Source: Flaviaestuariibacter sp. (GTDB lineage Bacteria; Bacteroidota; Bacteroidia; Chitinophagales; Chitinophagaceae). From it: a stretch of DNA of 64,000 bases. Of the stretch, positions 27,456-38,100 are shown piece by piece; position 1 is the stretch's first letter; the number at the start of each line of letters is the position of its first letter. The stretch spans positions 1 to 64,000 of the forward strand of contig JAOQAI010000008.1 in NCBI GenBank assembly GCA_025963645.1, written 5' to 3'. Under the pieces are notes generated by a model. The model saw only the letters and a program-made list of their open reading frames with translations, searched no databases and was not told the DNA's origin. Position numbers and translations under genes: made by a program.

Positions 27456-28310
27456 TTACCTACCAGGGGCGACAATAGGATCCTTACCAATAAAGAACAA
27501 GAATGGTTCGCTCCTACTCTCTCCATTAGAGGCGGTTTGAATAAAAGGCTGTTGATTGCCATTCAATGTTTGAATTGTCCAGATGAATCTTTTGGGAATG
27601 CTGTCAACCGTAAAGGACATTTGGGGCCGCCAGTTATATTGCGTTTGTCCCTTAAGGGTTATATCCAATAGCGGTTGATTTCCTCTTAGCGCCTGAAGGG
27701 GTTGCTGGTAAGAAAGCACCTCGAATACCTGCAAACGGTAGAATGGCATTTCTGCCGTTTTAGGTAGCAAGGGTGTCCATCTAAAAATGATAGCGGTCTC
27801 GGCTTTCCTGGCTTGCAGCGTGGCGCCTTGCACAGGAACGATTAAGTAAGGAAGCTGCGGCGCTACCAGGTTGAATATCTTGGTTTGTTCTGCTGTAATA
27901 GGCGCAAAGTTTTGGAAATTCACTAATTGAACGCTCAGTTGATAAGTGCCCGCCGGCAGCTTACCGGTCTTCATTAAAATGGCTTTGTAACTCCCGGAAA
28001 ACTGCGTGATTTCTAAGGGCAATACGTCCTTTGCAAAGAACACACGCACCCCTCTTGCCAGATTAAATGCTTGGGCTTTCGAAAGATCTTTTGTGGCTAT
28101 TACTGCACCATCGGCAGATTTAAGTTCGGCTTTGATCAGGACCGGCCGGGTAACAGTGTCCAACACATTTACCACGTAGGTTACTGTCGCATTATTCATC
28201 CATTCGGTGATCGTGGCAGAGGGTTGGTTTAAAACCAGCGAGGTGGTGATCTGCGCATTGACGTTTTGAAGGCAAGGCAACAGAAACAGTAGCGAAAAGT
28301 ATTTTTTCAT
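27456..28310 (-). CDS. Exported two-domain protein (TANFOR-like), fourth gene of the giant surface-protein cluster
   Basis: A 284-aa protein with a signal peptide (1-19, ending NAQ). Domain 1 (about 20-145) is an Ig-like strand-rich domain that ends LPAGTYQLSVQL. Domain 2 (about 150-275) begins LIVPVQGATL, contains FRWTPLLPKTAEMPFYRLQV and ALRGNQPLLD, and ends FIWTIQTLNGNQQP. The same two domains open the 2113-aa protein of this cluster (LPPGDYELSVQF; FRWTPVVPRPHEGVTYRLKV; FIWNVQALNRDGKP), so the two proteins are homologous. From memory the N-terminal domain resembles the Bacteroidota TANFOR domain. Its stop is 4 bp from the next gene's region: the barrel gene ends 5 bp upstream of this start. 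Function unknown. Confidence 0.7.
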   Translation of the reverse strand: MKKYFSLLFLLPCLQNVNAQITTSLVLNQPSATITEWMNNATVTYVVNVLDTVTRPVLIKAELKSADGAVIATKDLSKAQAFNLARGVRVFFAKDVLPLEITQFSGSYKAILMKTGKLPAGTYQLSVQLVNFQNFAPITAEQTKIFNLVAPQLPYLIVPVQGATLQARKAETAIIFRWTPLLPKTAEMPFYRLQVFEVLSYQQPLQALRGNQPLLDITLKGQTQYNWRPQMSFTVDSIPKRFIWTIQTLNGNQQPFIQTASNGESRSEPFLFFIGKDPIVAPGR

Positions 28311-28314
28311 AGCG

Positions 28315-30048
28315 TTAGAATTTATATTGAAGACCGGTGCGGTAAGTGGACTCTAAATAATTAGCGCCGTCCAGGGAAACAGGTGGCGCCAATTCATCAC
28401 CATATTTAAAATAGTTGGTGCTTAAAAACACATTCCAGGTAAGCTTTTTAGCGAGCTTATAATCCATGTTGGCAGATGCGATCATGTTCTTGTTGGAAGT
28501 GAAGGTATTGAGTTTACCAAGGGTATATTGCACCTGTCCCCGGAGCATCATCTTCTTTTTGAATGCCGGTGAAGAAATGCTGCTGCTAAAAGTCAGCAGG
28601 GTGTTTTTCACCGAAGGCAGGGTGTTATGGAAATACATCACGCTAAAATCAGGCAGGAGCTCTTTGGTAAAGAAAGTAGGAATATAACTGAGTAAGAAAG
28701 TATGCGTATTGTTGGACGTTTGTACGCCGGTGCTCACATCCCGTTCATCATACTTGCTAAGGTTATAGCTGAATGTCAGGAGATTCAGCTGCTTCGTGTT
28801 GCTCCACGTATAGGTTGTGGTTAAACCGAGGTCGTTGCTGATGTTTTTAATACCATAGGGGTTTGTGCCGCTGGCTGCCGTAAAGCCAAAATTGTTATAC
28901 GTGATGTTGGTGCTAAAGCGATCGCTGAATTGCGTGAACCAATTGAGGTTGGCGATGAACTGATTTGACTGGAGAGACGTGTTGCTCACATTATTCACCC
29001 GGCCTCCTACACTTGCCACTACATTTATTTTATCCTTCCAGGCAATGAAGCGGGTGTTAATGGTATTGTCCCACCGGTCGGGTTGCAGGTAAGGGTAGCC
29101 GGTTGTTTGAAAGCCCGCGCCAATATATTTCGTAGTATACGAGAGGTCAAGTTTCTTTGATCTTTTCCCGATCGATCCATTGGCCGCCCAGTCTTTCCCG
29201 GTGGAGGTCCGTCCATCAATAAACGGTTTGAAAGAGTTATTTAACTTAGGCGATAAGGGCTGCAACCCATCTCGGGTAAAATAGGATTGAGCCGCCTCGG
29301 ATTTGATAAACCATCCCCTCTTAAAATAGACATCAGCTACCATGCTTGCCGTAAACCCTTCCTGCGGTGTAACGGTCAGCGGCGGTGATTTTACAGAGCT
29401 TTTCTTATCAGTTCCTTTCGAAAAATTAAAGGCCAGTGAATATTTGCCCTCCCTTTCTTTTCCTAACTGGAACATCCAGTGAGTTCGCTGGTAGGCGCCT
29501 GTTACACCGGGCAGCGGGGTGGCAACATAGTCAATGCCCTGCTGCGAAATGCCGGTAAAGAATTTAATCCGGTAGGTATTAGGCTTCAGATCAAAGCCGG
29601 CGCCGAATATGCCGATGTCACCGGTTGAAAGATCAGAGTATTTTAAATACTGCGTTCCTAATTGCAGTTCCGCCCATTTGTAGGTGGGATTAATGGCGAA
29701 ATTATTGGAAGGATTGGTAATGAATTGACCAATGCTCTGATCCTTAATGCCTGCATAGGGTCCGGCAAAGTTGGTCGCCTTTGTTGCAAAATTAAAATTG
29801 GTGGGGAGGCTGAAATTTTTGCCGATAGTAAATGTCGGTGCGAACATAAACCGTACTTGGTTCCAAGGCCGCCGGGGCGAGTAAATACCGCTGCCTGCAG
29901 GTTTCATGTTCAATCCATAGCCTTCATAAGTGATGCCCAGAACACCACCGATTTTTATCGGGATTTTCTTTTTAGTACTGTCCTGTGCCGCACAGGTAAA
30001 GCCTAAAAAGAAGCAAGTGAAAACTAGTATTGGTTTAATCTTCTGCAT
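28315..30048 (-). CDS. Probable outer-membrane beta-barrel protein
   Basis: A 577-aa protein with a signal peptide (1-21, ending CAAQ). The whole mature chain alternates short polar loops with amphipathic strands rich in Tyr, Phe, Thr and Asn (for example NTHTFLLSYIPTFF and NVFLLSTNYFKY-like stretches), and ends RTGLQYKF with a terminal Phe, the usual end of outer-membrane barrels. There is no plug domain or TonB box. It lies between the fibronectin-type gene (25 bp) and the 284-aa gene (4 bp), so the cluster is an operon. It could be the membrane anchor or pore for the other three exported proteins. Family not recognised. Confidence 0.72.
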   Translation of the reverse strand: MQKIKPILVFTCFFLGFTCAAQDSTKKKIPIKIGGVLGITYEGYGLNMKPAGSGIYSPRRPWNQVRFMFAPTFTIGKNFSLPTNFNFATKATNFAGPYAGIKDQSIGQFITNPSNNFAINPTYKWAELQLGTQYLKYSDLSTGDIGIFGAGFDLKPNTYRIKFFTGISQQGIDYVATPLPGVTGAYQRTHWMFQLGKEREGKYSLAFNFSKGTDKKSSVKSPPLTVTPQEGFTASMVADVYFKRGWFIKSEAAQSYFTRDGLQPLSPKLNNSFKPFIDGRTSTGKDWAANGSIGKRSKKLDLSYTTKYIGAGFQTTGYPYLQPDRWDNTINTRFIAWKDKINVVASVGGRVNNVSNTSLQSNQFIANLNWFTQFSDRFSTNITYNNFGFTAASGTNPYGIKNISNDLGLTTTYTWSNTKQLNLLTFSYNLSKYDERDVSTGVQTSNNTHTFLLSYIPTFFTKELLPDFSVMYFHNTLPSVKNTLLTFSSSISSPAFKKKMMLRGQVQYTLGKLNTFTSNKNMIASANMDYKLAKKLTWNVFLSTNYFKYGDELAPPVSLDGANYLESTYRTGLQYKF

Positions 30049-30073
30049 AAGCGTTGAGATTGGTTGTTGATTT

Positions 30074-32164
30074 TTATTGATCCCCTTTTTGTGTAATTAT
30101 CGCACTTAGCACAGACTGACCTCCATCAGCGGTAAGCGCTTTTATTGCATATGCGTTTTCCTTCCCGGTACTGCTATCCGTGAACGCTTGTTCTTTTACT
30201 CTGGCGTATTGAACCAGCTTTCCCTTTTTATCCCGCTTATAAATAACAAAAAATACCTCTTTCCCAATGGGAGGGTATTGCCATTGAAGCATTGCTTTTT
30301 TCTCTCGCAGGGAGGAAGAAAAACCTATCACTGGTGGCCTGACACCATTATCGTAAGGCTTGCCATACACCATGTTTGCATAACCGGAATAAAGGTTGCC
30401 TCCATCCACCGCCCGGATGCTATAGTAATAAGTAGTTCCGGTTCTAACGTTCGTATCAATAACCTGTTTTGCAGCCGGGTTTACCTGAAGCAATATTTTC
30501 CACTCTCCTTCTGCATCTGTTTTCCGGTAAACAACCTGTTCTTTTACATCAACACTTTCGCTTGGTGCAAAATATAATTCCACCTGCTTTTCTGTGACAA
30601 TTACCCTTGTGAAAACTGGCGTAGTAGGTGGTATAGTATCAGGTTTTGTTATAGCCACCATTTCGGAAAAGGGGGATTGATTATAGCTGTAATCAAGTGC
30701 CTTTACCTTATAATAAATTTTGGATGTTAACGAGTTAAGCGATACCGTGTCTGTGAATACTACTCTGATTGCAATAGTATCAGCTTTATCCATTTTAAAG
30801 GCTTCCTGAATAACCGACAGTTCATGCTCTGCACTATTGGCTTTAAAAATGCGGTACCCTTTCAGGTCTTTTTCTACTCCTTGTCTTACTCTTATTGTAA
30901 CTACACCCAACGTGTCAATGACAGCGGAAACTATTTTCGGTTGAGCCGGAGGCGTAGAGTCTATCAATGCAACATAACCGGGAAAAGAACTACTAATATT
31001 TCCTGCTGTATCCAATGCATATACGATGTAATAATTGTTTTCTTCGGCATTAAAACCTGTATCAGTAAAATTTCTTGTTTGCTTTGGAAGCAATGCTTTA
31101 TGAATGATTTTGAAACGACCTGTGTCTTTATCCGAACGCGCAACAATGAATCCTTTCAGGTCTTTGGTATCGCCATAAATATCCCAGGCAACAGCCACTT
31201 CTTTTGGCTTTACGTGTTTGGGTTGTTTTAAGATGGGAGCATCCGGTGGGGTCAGATCCCGCGGCATTCCCTTGCACTCGGCAAATAATACCTTTTCGCC
31301 AAAGGAAGTTATTCCATAAAACCGGTACTGGTAGGTTTGATAATTTATCAACGAATCGTCATTATACGAACCGTTTGAAACACCCTCCTCTTCCCCTCCT
31401 TTCATATCATAAAACGGTGCTTTATTCAAGGGCTTAAATAATCCTTCGTCTTCCTTTGCCCGTTCTACATAGTAGCCCGAAATCTCCCGCTTCGCTGTCC
31501 ACACAAATGTTAGCTTCTTATCGCCGGGGAAAACAGCTACTTCATTCTTATATCGATTTGTATCAGTAACTGCTTTTATGTTCACCAATCCATTTTCAAT
31601 ATCATATACAGATGAAGTTGCGTTTAATTTAACCCGGTAGGTGTAGTGCATCCCTTCCTTTGCAGACTTATCAATAAATGCTAAACCTAGTGCCTGTGCC
31701 ACTTTCTCGTCCTTAATAGTCGTTAAAACAAATACGGCGTAGGTGAGGTCCTCTTTACTGCGTTGTTCCTGCAGTTCACCGATGCCTTTGTCCAGGTTCA
31801 ATTCTTTCAGTCCTTCCTTTTTATCCGCAAATAAAAAATCAGCCGCCAATTCTAGATTTGATTTCGTTTCCGGGTTTTTCTCAACAGCTAGTAAAGAATC
31901 CCATGCTGTTCTTGGTGCGGTCTTAACAGTAGCTATTTCACGAAAATCGCTTTTTCCGAAATCTGCCCGTTCAATTGTATAGCTGTTAGCAAAGCCTGCC
32001 TGAAGGATGGTTTTGTTATCAGCTATCCAGCGTAACTCTACTGCCGCATTCTTAAACCTCGCGATTGTAGCAATCTTGCTACTTGCCATTTCTACCTGGG
32101 ATAACGAGCACAATGGTGCACCAACTAAACTTATAACGAGTAATAGGCCGGTTGTTTTTTTCAT
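30074..32164 (-). CDS. Exported fibronectin type III repeat protein
   Basis: A 696-aa protein with a signal peptide (1-22). At least four to five fibronectin-III-like modules follow: about 205-305 (LTFVWTAKREISGYYVERAKEDEG), 310-400 (PKEVAVAWDIYGDTKDLKGFIV), 405-510, 515-605 (VELYFAPSESVDVKEQVVY) and 610-690 (KKAMLQWQYPPIGKEVFFVIY). No catalytic motif or sorting domain is seen. The gene sits 16 bp after the 2113-aa gene and 25 bp before the barrel gene. It probably acts as a structural or binding partner on the surface; that is inference. Confidence 0.75.
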   Translation of the reverse strand: MKKTTGLLLVISLVGAPLCSLSQVEMASSKIATIARFKNAAVELRWIADNKTILQAGFANSYTIERADFGKSDFREIATVKTAPRTAWDSLLAVEKNPETKSNLELAADFLFADKKEGLKELNLDKGIGELQEQRSKEDLTYAVFVLTTIKDEKVAQALGLAFIDKSAKEGMHYTYRVKLNATSSVYDIENGLVNIKAVTDTNRYKNEVAVFPGDKKLTFVWTAKREISGYYVERAKEDEGLFKPLNKAPFYDMKGGEEEGVSNGSYNDDSLINYQTYQYRFYGITSFGEKVLFAECKGMPRDLTPPDAPILKQPKHVKPKEVAVAWDIYGDTKDLKGFIVARSDKDTGRFKIIHKALLPKQTRNFTDTGFNAEENNYYIVYALDTAGNISSSFPGYVALIDSTPPAQPKIVSAVIDTLGVVTIRVRQGVEKDLKGYRIFKANSAEHELSVIQEAFKMDKADTIAIRVVFTDTVSLNSLTSKIYYKVKALDYSYNQSPFSEMVAITKPDTIPPTTPVFTRVIVTEKQVELYFAPSESVDVKEQVVYRKTDAEGEWKILLQVNPAAKQVIDTNVRTGTTYYYSIRAVDGGNLYSGYANMVYGKPYDNGVRPPVIGFSSSLREKKAMLQWQYPPIGKEVFFVIYKRDKKGKLVQYARVKEQAFTDSSTGKENAYAIKALTADGGQSVLSAIITQKGDQ

Positions 32165-32180
32165 GTGAATGACGATTGGG

Positions 32181-35100
32181 CTACTTTACTAAATTGTTTT
32201 TAGGACCAGTTGAACCAGCCAGTAGCATTTGCATGGGACCTGTTCTAAATGTTTTGGTTTTGGTTTCTGTTACCGGCGATGATCCGACCTTGGTTACGGC
32301 AGTATTCCAGGTGCTTCCAATTAATTCCTTAAGTGTTGCTGTTACGATGAAACGATAGTCTTTATCTGCCAGAAGACTATTTACAGGAGGCGGTACCGGG
32401 TTAGGATAATTTGGTGGCGGTGGCGGTGGAACCGGGTATACTATCAAAGTTGAGTTGAACAGTCCGTTTGTTGAAATTAAACTGTTACTGCTATTTGCAT
32501 TAAGGTTTGTAGTGATTGCTGTGATTGCCATTGAAGTTTGTAAAGTAAGCGGCCCGGTATTCAATGGAGGTTTTGCATAATACTGGTATTCCCCAATATT
32601 GTTTGCTTTAGTCAAATGGGTAACTGCTATCCACACTCCAGATGCATCTTTTACTTCGAGGCTTTTTGTCACCACAAGCTTGAATGTCCTGTTTTTGATG
32701 GAGCCGCTTGCTTGCATTTCTGCCACATCAAAAACCTGGTTAGGTACTAAATTATATTTTACAATGATCGGAGCGGTTAGCGGAAAATTAAATTGGGTAG
32801 AGGGCGTTACATATTGAATCAGTTTGTTTTTGAGATTGGCAATAGTATCGGTTTCAACAATGGCCGGTCCTGCAACGGCAGCCATTGCACCACAATCGTC
32901 TCCATAAGTAAAATCTTTATGGAAATTTATATCCACCAGGTCATCAAACAGACCAACTTTTCCATCAATTGCTCCCTGAAAATATTCGGGGTTTGGGAAA
33001 GCGCCGGTTAGCCAGCCTCCACCCCTGATATCGCAAATATTAAAGCTTTTATCATTCCAGTAATATAGGCTGTTGAGTTCTGTGACTTTATTATTACGGT
33101 TTTTTACGGTTCCATTTAAAGTCCCGGTCATCTGTGCATAAAAACCTACACTCCCGCTTGCCCGAAAGCCCCTAATACCGACCGGATTAAAACCAGCACA
33201 TGCACCACTGTATTGTAATAAAGCAGCATTTAATTCGGCACCCGATTTCATTATAAAATTAAAATTCCAGTTCCTTACATTGCCGGAAGGCAACGAGGTA
33301 CTCAGACTCTTGTCGAACTTTATACCAACACCTGTTGCAATGCCGGCACCGGTTGTAGTAAGGCCAGCGCCTCCGTCAGACGAATTAGAAATCGGATGTC
33401 CGGGAAATGTACTGTTGTAGTTACTTACAAACCCCGTTGTAAACCCATTTGGTATATCGTTACCTAAGTCATTTCCAAACATAAAGTAGGAATATAGGTT
33501 TAGCATATTCAGCACTTTCACGTCATTGGTATTACTGGGCGTACCGCACTTGAAATACCATTTATTATTATACCCATCAATGTGTAGGGTAACGCCTAAT
33601 GGATTACCCGGTATAGTGGCAATGGCAGGTGCTGCATTGATGGCCAATGCACCTGCTAGGTTAAAAATTTTTGTAGGAAACGTGTAGTTGATATTTAAGC
33701 CCCCAAGTATTTTGGCAGATGGTCGTTCATCTAATTTGGCTGCCAACCAAAAATCGCCGTTAAAATCAATTTTTGTGAGTCCGCCGGTATTTTGGTTGAA
33801 CTGTGCCAGTAACGACACATCGGCATTAAAGGTTTCCACTTTTGGCATTGTTCCGATTGTTGCCATTGCTTTAAAACCCAGGCTTGACTTTTGCGGTACA
33901 AATTTATATTTGAACCCTACTTCCGGGGCGGTCTTAGCCACTGTAATTGCATTCATATTATAAAATGCGCCCCCACCGAATCCATAAAATCCAACACCGG
34001 TCAGGAATGGAACTCCAGGACTGAATTTAACGTCGGCTTCTGCCCGCCAATACCGATAAAACTGGTTGTTATTATCGTAAACCGTGTTGCCAAACTGCAC
34101 CAGTGCATTTGCCTGTAATGATATGGCGTTAAAGGTGACACCAAGTGTGGCGAGGAATCCATCACCATACACCGCATCATTGTCATACATTTTCAGGTTG
34201 CCGTTAATTTTAACCGCAGGCAGATCTGCATGCACTTCTATATCTTGTATAAAGACACCTTTAAACTTGGGTATAAACTTCTTCGCACTCGTATTTATCT
34301 GTATGGCAAAAGCGCCGCCCACAGTAGTACTTCCCCCAATGTCATCTGTAAGATTGGCGACTATATCTATCATTAAGGCGCCTCGTACCAGTTCTTTAAT
34401 GCTTGCATTGCCCGTTGCTACGGTAGGAAGTGATTTATAATAAACATCCTTGATGGATACCGGAAAATTAGCCAGTCGTTTTTGTGGGCTCGCAAAGCTC
34501 CACGACCCGGGATGAAAGCTCATCGTATTGGTATTAGCCACCGAATTATTGGTGTAGGTTATGCTAATATTTTGAAAAGCCATTTCCATTTTTATTCCTT
34601 TAATTCCCTTCTTGCGAACCGGTGCTCCACCTGTTGCAGTTGCCGTATCCGTAACAGACATGTCTTTATTGCCCCAATCAAAATCACCATCCAAATTGAT
34701 GGCGATCGATTTTGCGGTATCGGAAAGAAGAGCCGTAATGTTAGAAGTCTGGCTTAGGGTCATCGTGCCTTTCAACACGTCCGCATCTATAGGACCTGTT
34801 GGTACCACTGCTATTTGAAAATTATTATTGCCCCCCACTTGTGCAAATGTGGCTGTGTATTTTAGGGTATTGGTAATCGTGTCCCGACTGATGGGCAATA
34901 CCAGTTTGCCTTTTGCACTGCCATCGGTAAGCGAACCTTTCAGCATAGAAATCTGTACCGTATCAAGGCTGGCACTCATATCGGACACACGTCCCATAGG
35001 GAATGTAATGATGTTAATCGCCTTCACTTTCATGGTGACGCCAAAGTCATCTATTAGAGTGTGGGAGGCAGTAATTTGTGTAGGATTAGTACCCGTTTTC

Positions 35101-38100
35101 CAGGCATCGGGCAAGGTTAGTTTTAATGTTTTTATATAAAGTCCTTCCCACAATAATTTCCCCTGTGCAGAGGTGTCACTGGTATAATTAGAAGGGAAAT
35201 ACATGGCAGAAGCATTGCGTGTTTGAGAAAGATCCAGGCAGATAGAATCAGCTAATAGCTTCGTTCCTTTTGCCCCCACGATTTCGCAATGAGGCAAGCT
35301 GCCTGTTAGTAAGATGTCTTTAAAACTTGATCCGATGCCGGAAATAACGGCCTTCACTGAGTCATTGGAAGTAGGCACCGGAAGCAACCAATCTCTGGTA
35401 AACTTCACATCCATACCCAAGCTGACAGATTTCAAGCCAGTGCTATCCCATTCCACAAAACAACCTGTTTGGGTTACGCCCTTTTTAAAAGTGAATTTCA
35501 TTTTAGGGTCGGAAACAAGGTTAGGCACATTGATATCCTCTACCAATTCTACCCTTCCGTTTGAAAAATCGATTCGCCGGGGATGTATCTCAAAATATTT
35601 TCCGGCGAAACCAAGCTTATAATCCGTAACTCCTTTTGTAAATTTCTTCTGCACTAAAAAATTGACCTTTGAAACATTGGGTTTAAATATGATCTCGGTG
35701 ATCATGAGTTTGTCATCCGCATCGTCAAACTCAATTCCAAATGGCATTTTAAGTGAATTGGGCGGAATGGGAGGCGCTGCGATATTGCTTTGATATTTAA
35801 ACGGAGGCAATCCAAAATTGTTATTGTTGACCCAGCTTACTACATTATCAACGGTGTTATTAGTCCAGTTTACTACTCCATCCAAAGGAATCGTGGATGC
35901 AACCGCAGTAGCATTAGCAGTTAGCCAGGACTGTATGTAATTTACACCTGAAGTTTTTTCTGTCACAATGCCACCGGCAGTTAATCGTTTGGTCGTATCA
36001 ATTCGAATTTTGCTGAATTCAACCGCTATGTTCGTAGATAACCAATTGACGGTTACAGTACCTTTTCCTGTTAAAGAACCATCCGTTTCAGTGGTCATCT
36101 GTGTCACAGCAATTAAAAATTCGCCGTCAAATCCAGCTCTGATCGTATCGCCAACGTTTGCCGCACCTGCAGGTCCTGGGGGTAAGGGCGGATTTTGAGC
36201 TGTTGTATCAGTGGAGTTAGTTGTTGAATCCAGAGCTAGGCTTTTCTTATTTCCATTTCCCGTAGAAAAGCTGCCAGCATTACTCATTCTTTTATTCTCT
36301 GCTCCCGATTTTCTTTGCTGATCAGAGGTCTCTACATTCCAGGCATAGCTTTTCCCATTAATAAATTTTGGTGCTGAGGAAGGGTATTCAAAAGAAAGAC
36401 GGATTAATGAGTCTTTTTCAAAATGGGGCTTATTGGATCTTAGTGCTTCTTCCGGGGACTCATCTCCTTTTATTTCAACAATCTTTATTTTATACAATTG
36501 ATTGGACCCCGATGAATGATCTGTTTCAGCTCCCGGGGCAGGATCTGACAAAAACCACGAGAACTGTGGTGCTTTGCCCGGAGGAATAACTTCACCATCT
36601 GTAGGTGAAACAAGTGAAATCCTGTGCTCCTGGTTTTGAAATCCTGCACAGCAACCATATTTTACCGAAAAAGCAATTTGCTTATTTTGAGCAGGAATAC
36701 CAGGGATAGGATAGGCAAAGTAAGTAATGGAAATAATAGACTTTAAAGAATTATTGCACCCAACAGGACGGTTAGTTAACGCCCATTGTTTTGCAGTAGC
36801 AATAAAAGTATTCTGCTCGGCTACAGAAAATACGTATGATGATGCGCCGTTCCAAAGGTGTTGATGCTGGGGAATGGTATAGACCTCACTATAAGAGCTG
36901 CACGCTTTCACCAGAACAGTACAATTCGATACTTTATTTAATTCAGAAGCCATGCCTGACCAACTCATGCTTTGGCGTGGACAACCAAAGCCAGATGCCA
37001 TTACAAATTCATTAATCTCGCTCTCCGTAATTTTAACTCCAGCCCTTTTGGCTTGAATTACCCATGCGTACCTTTTTCCTTGCTTAAGACCTGGGGCAGA
37101 GAGTGGATATTCAAAAGAAGGACGGATAAGTGAATCTCTTTCAAAGTGAGGTTTATTACCTCTTATTGCGTTGTCAGGTGACTGATCTGCTTCTATCTCA
37201 AAAATTTTAATGCTATAAGTAACGTTTGAGGGGGCTGGAGTGGACAGTTGCCAATCAAACTTTAATCCGCTACCGGAGGTCACCATCGCTTTGTTAGAAG
37301 GGGTGGTTAATGTAATCTTATTTTTCGCAGATGGTAATACAACAAATTCATTGATCTCACTCTCGGGCCGCTTCACATAATCATTTGGCGAATTTCTTTT
37401 CGCTTCCATTCTCCATGCATATCTCTTGCCTTCTTCAAAATGGAGCGCTGTTTCAGGATATTGAAAAACATAGTTGACCAAACTATCTTTTTCAAAATGC
37501 GGCTTATTACCTCGCATCGCAGACTCTGGCGATTGATCACCTTTGATCTCAACAATTTTGATTTTATAAAAGGTAGGTGCGCCCTTCGGTGCCCCTTGGT
37601 GTAACCAAGAAAACTTAGGTTTGTCTGTAGCAGAAAGTTCGGCGCTGTTTGCAGGCGAAATAAGGGTAAGCATGGAAGGAGGGTCATTTACAGGTTGCAC
37701 TGTAATTTTAAAAGCTTCACTCGTGCCATTAGTTCCACCGATTGGTTTTCCATCCCTGTTTAATGCCTGCACATTCCAGATGAAATTACAGGTGTATGGT
37801 GGCTCACAGGGGGCAAAATTTATATTCCTGATTGTAAACTGGGTCGCGTCCTGGCCCACATCATTACCTAAAATAGGTTGTTGGATTACCGCCTGCCCAG
37901 CGGATTGTCCCTCCATCAATTGCCATACTTTCAGTCGGTATGTCACCCCTTCATGTGGTCGCGGAACTACAGGTGTCCACCTGAACGTCAATGGTTTTTT
38001 AAAATCAATTTCAGTAAGTACGGTGCCATTAGCCGGTGCTATGGCCTGCGGTGCCTGGTAGGTTTGCTGCTCAGTGGCTCTTATAGTGAAGGACTTGCTT

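Noticed and set aside
36368-36589. Plus-strand ORFs inside the giant-protein gene
   Set aside because: Antisense shadows of a long coding frame with signal peptide and repeats.
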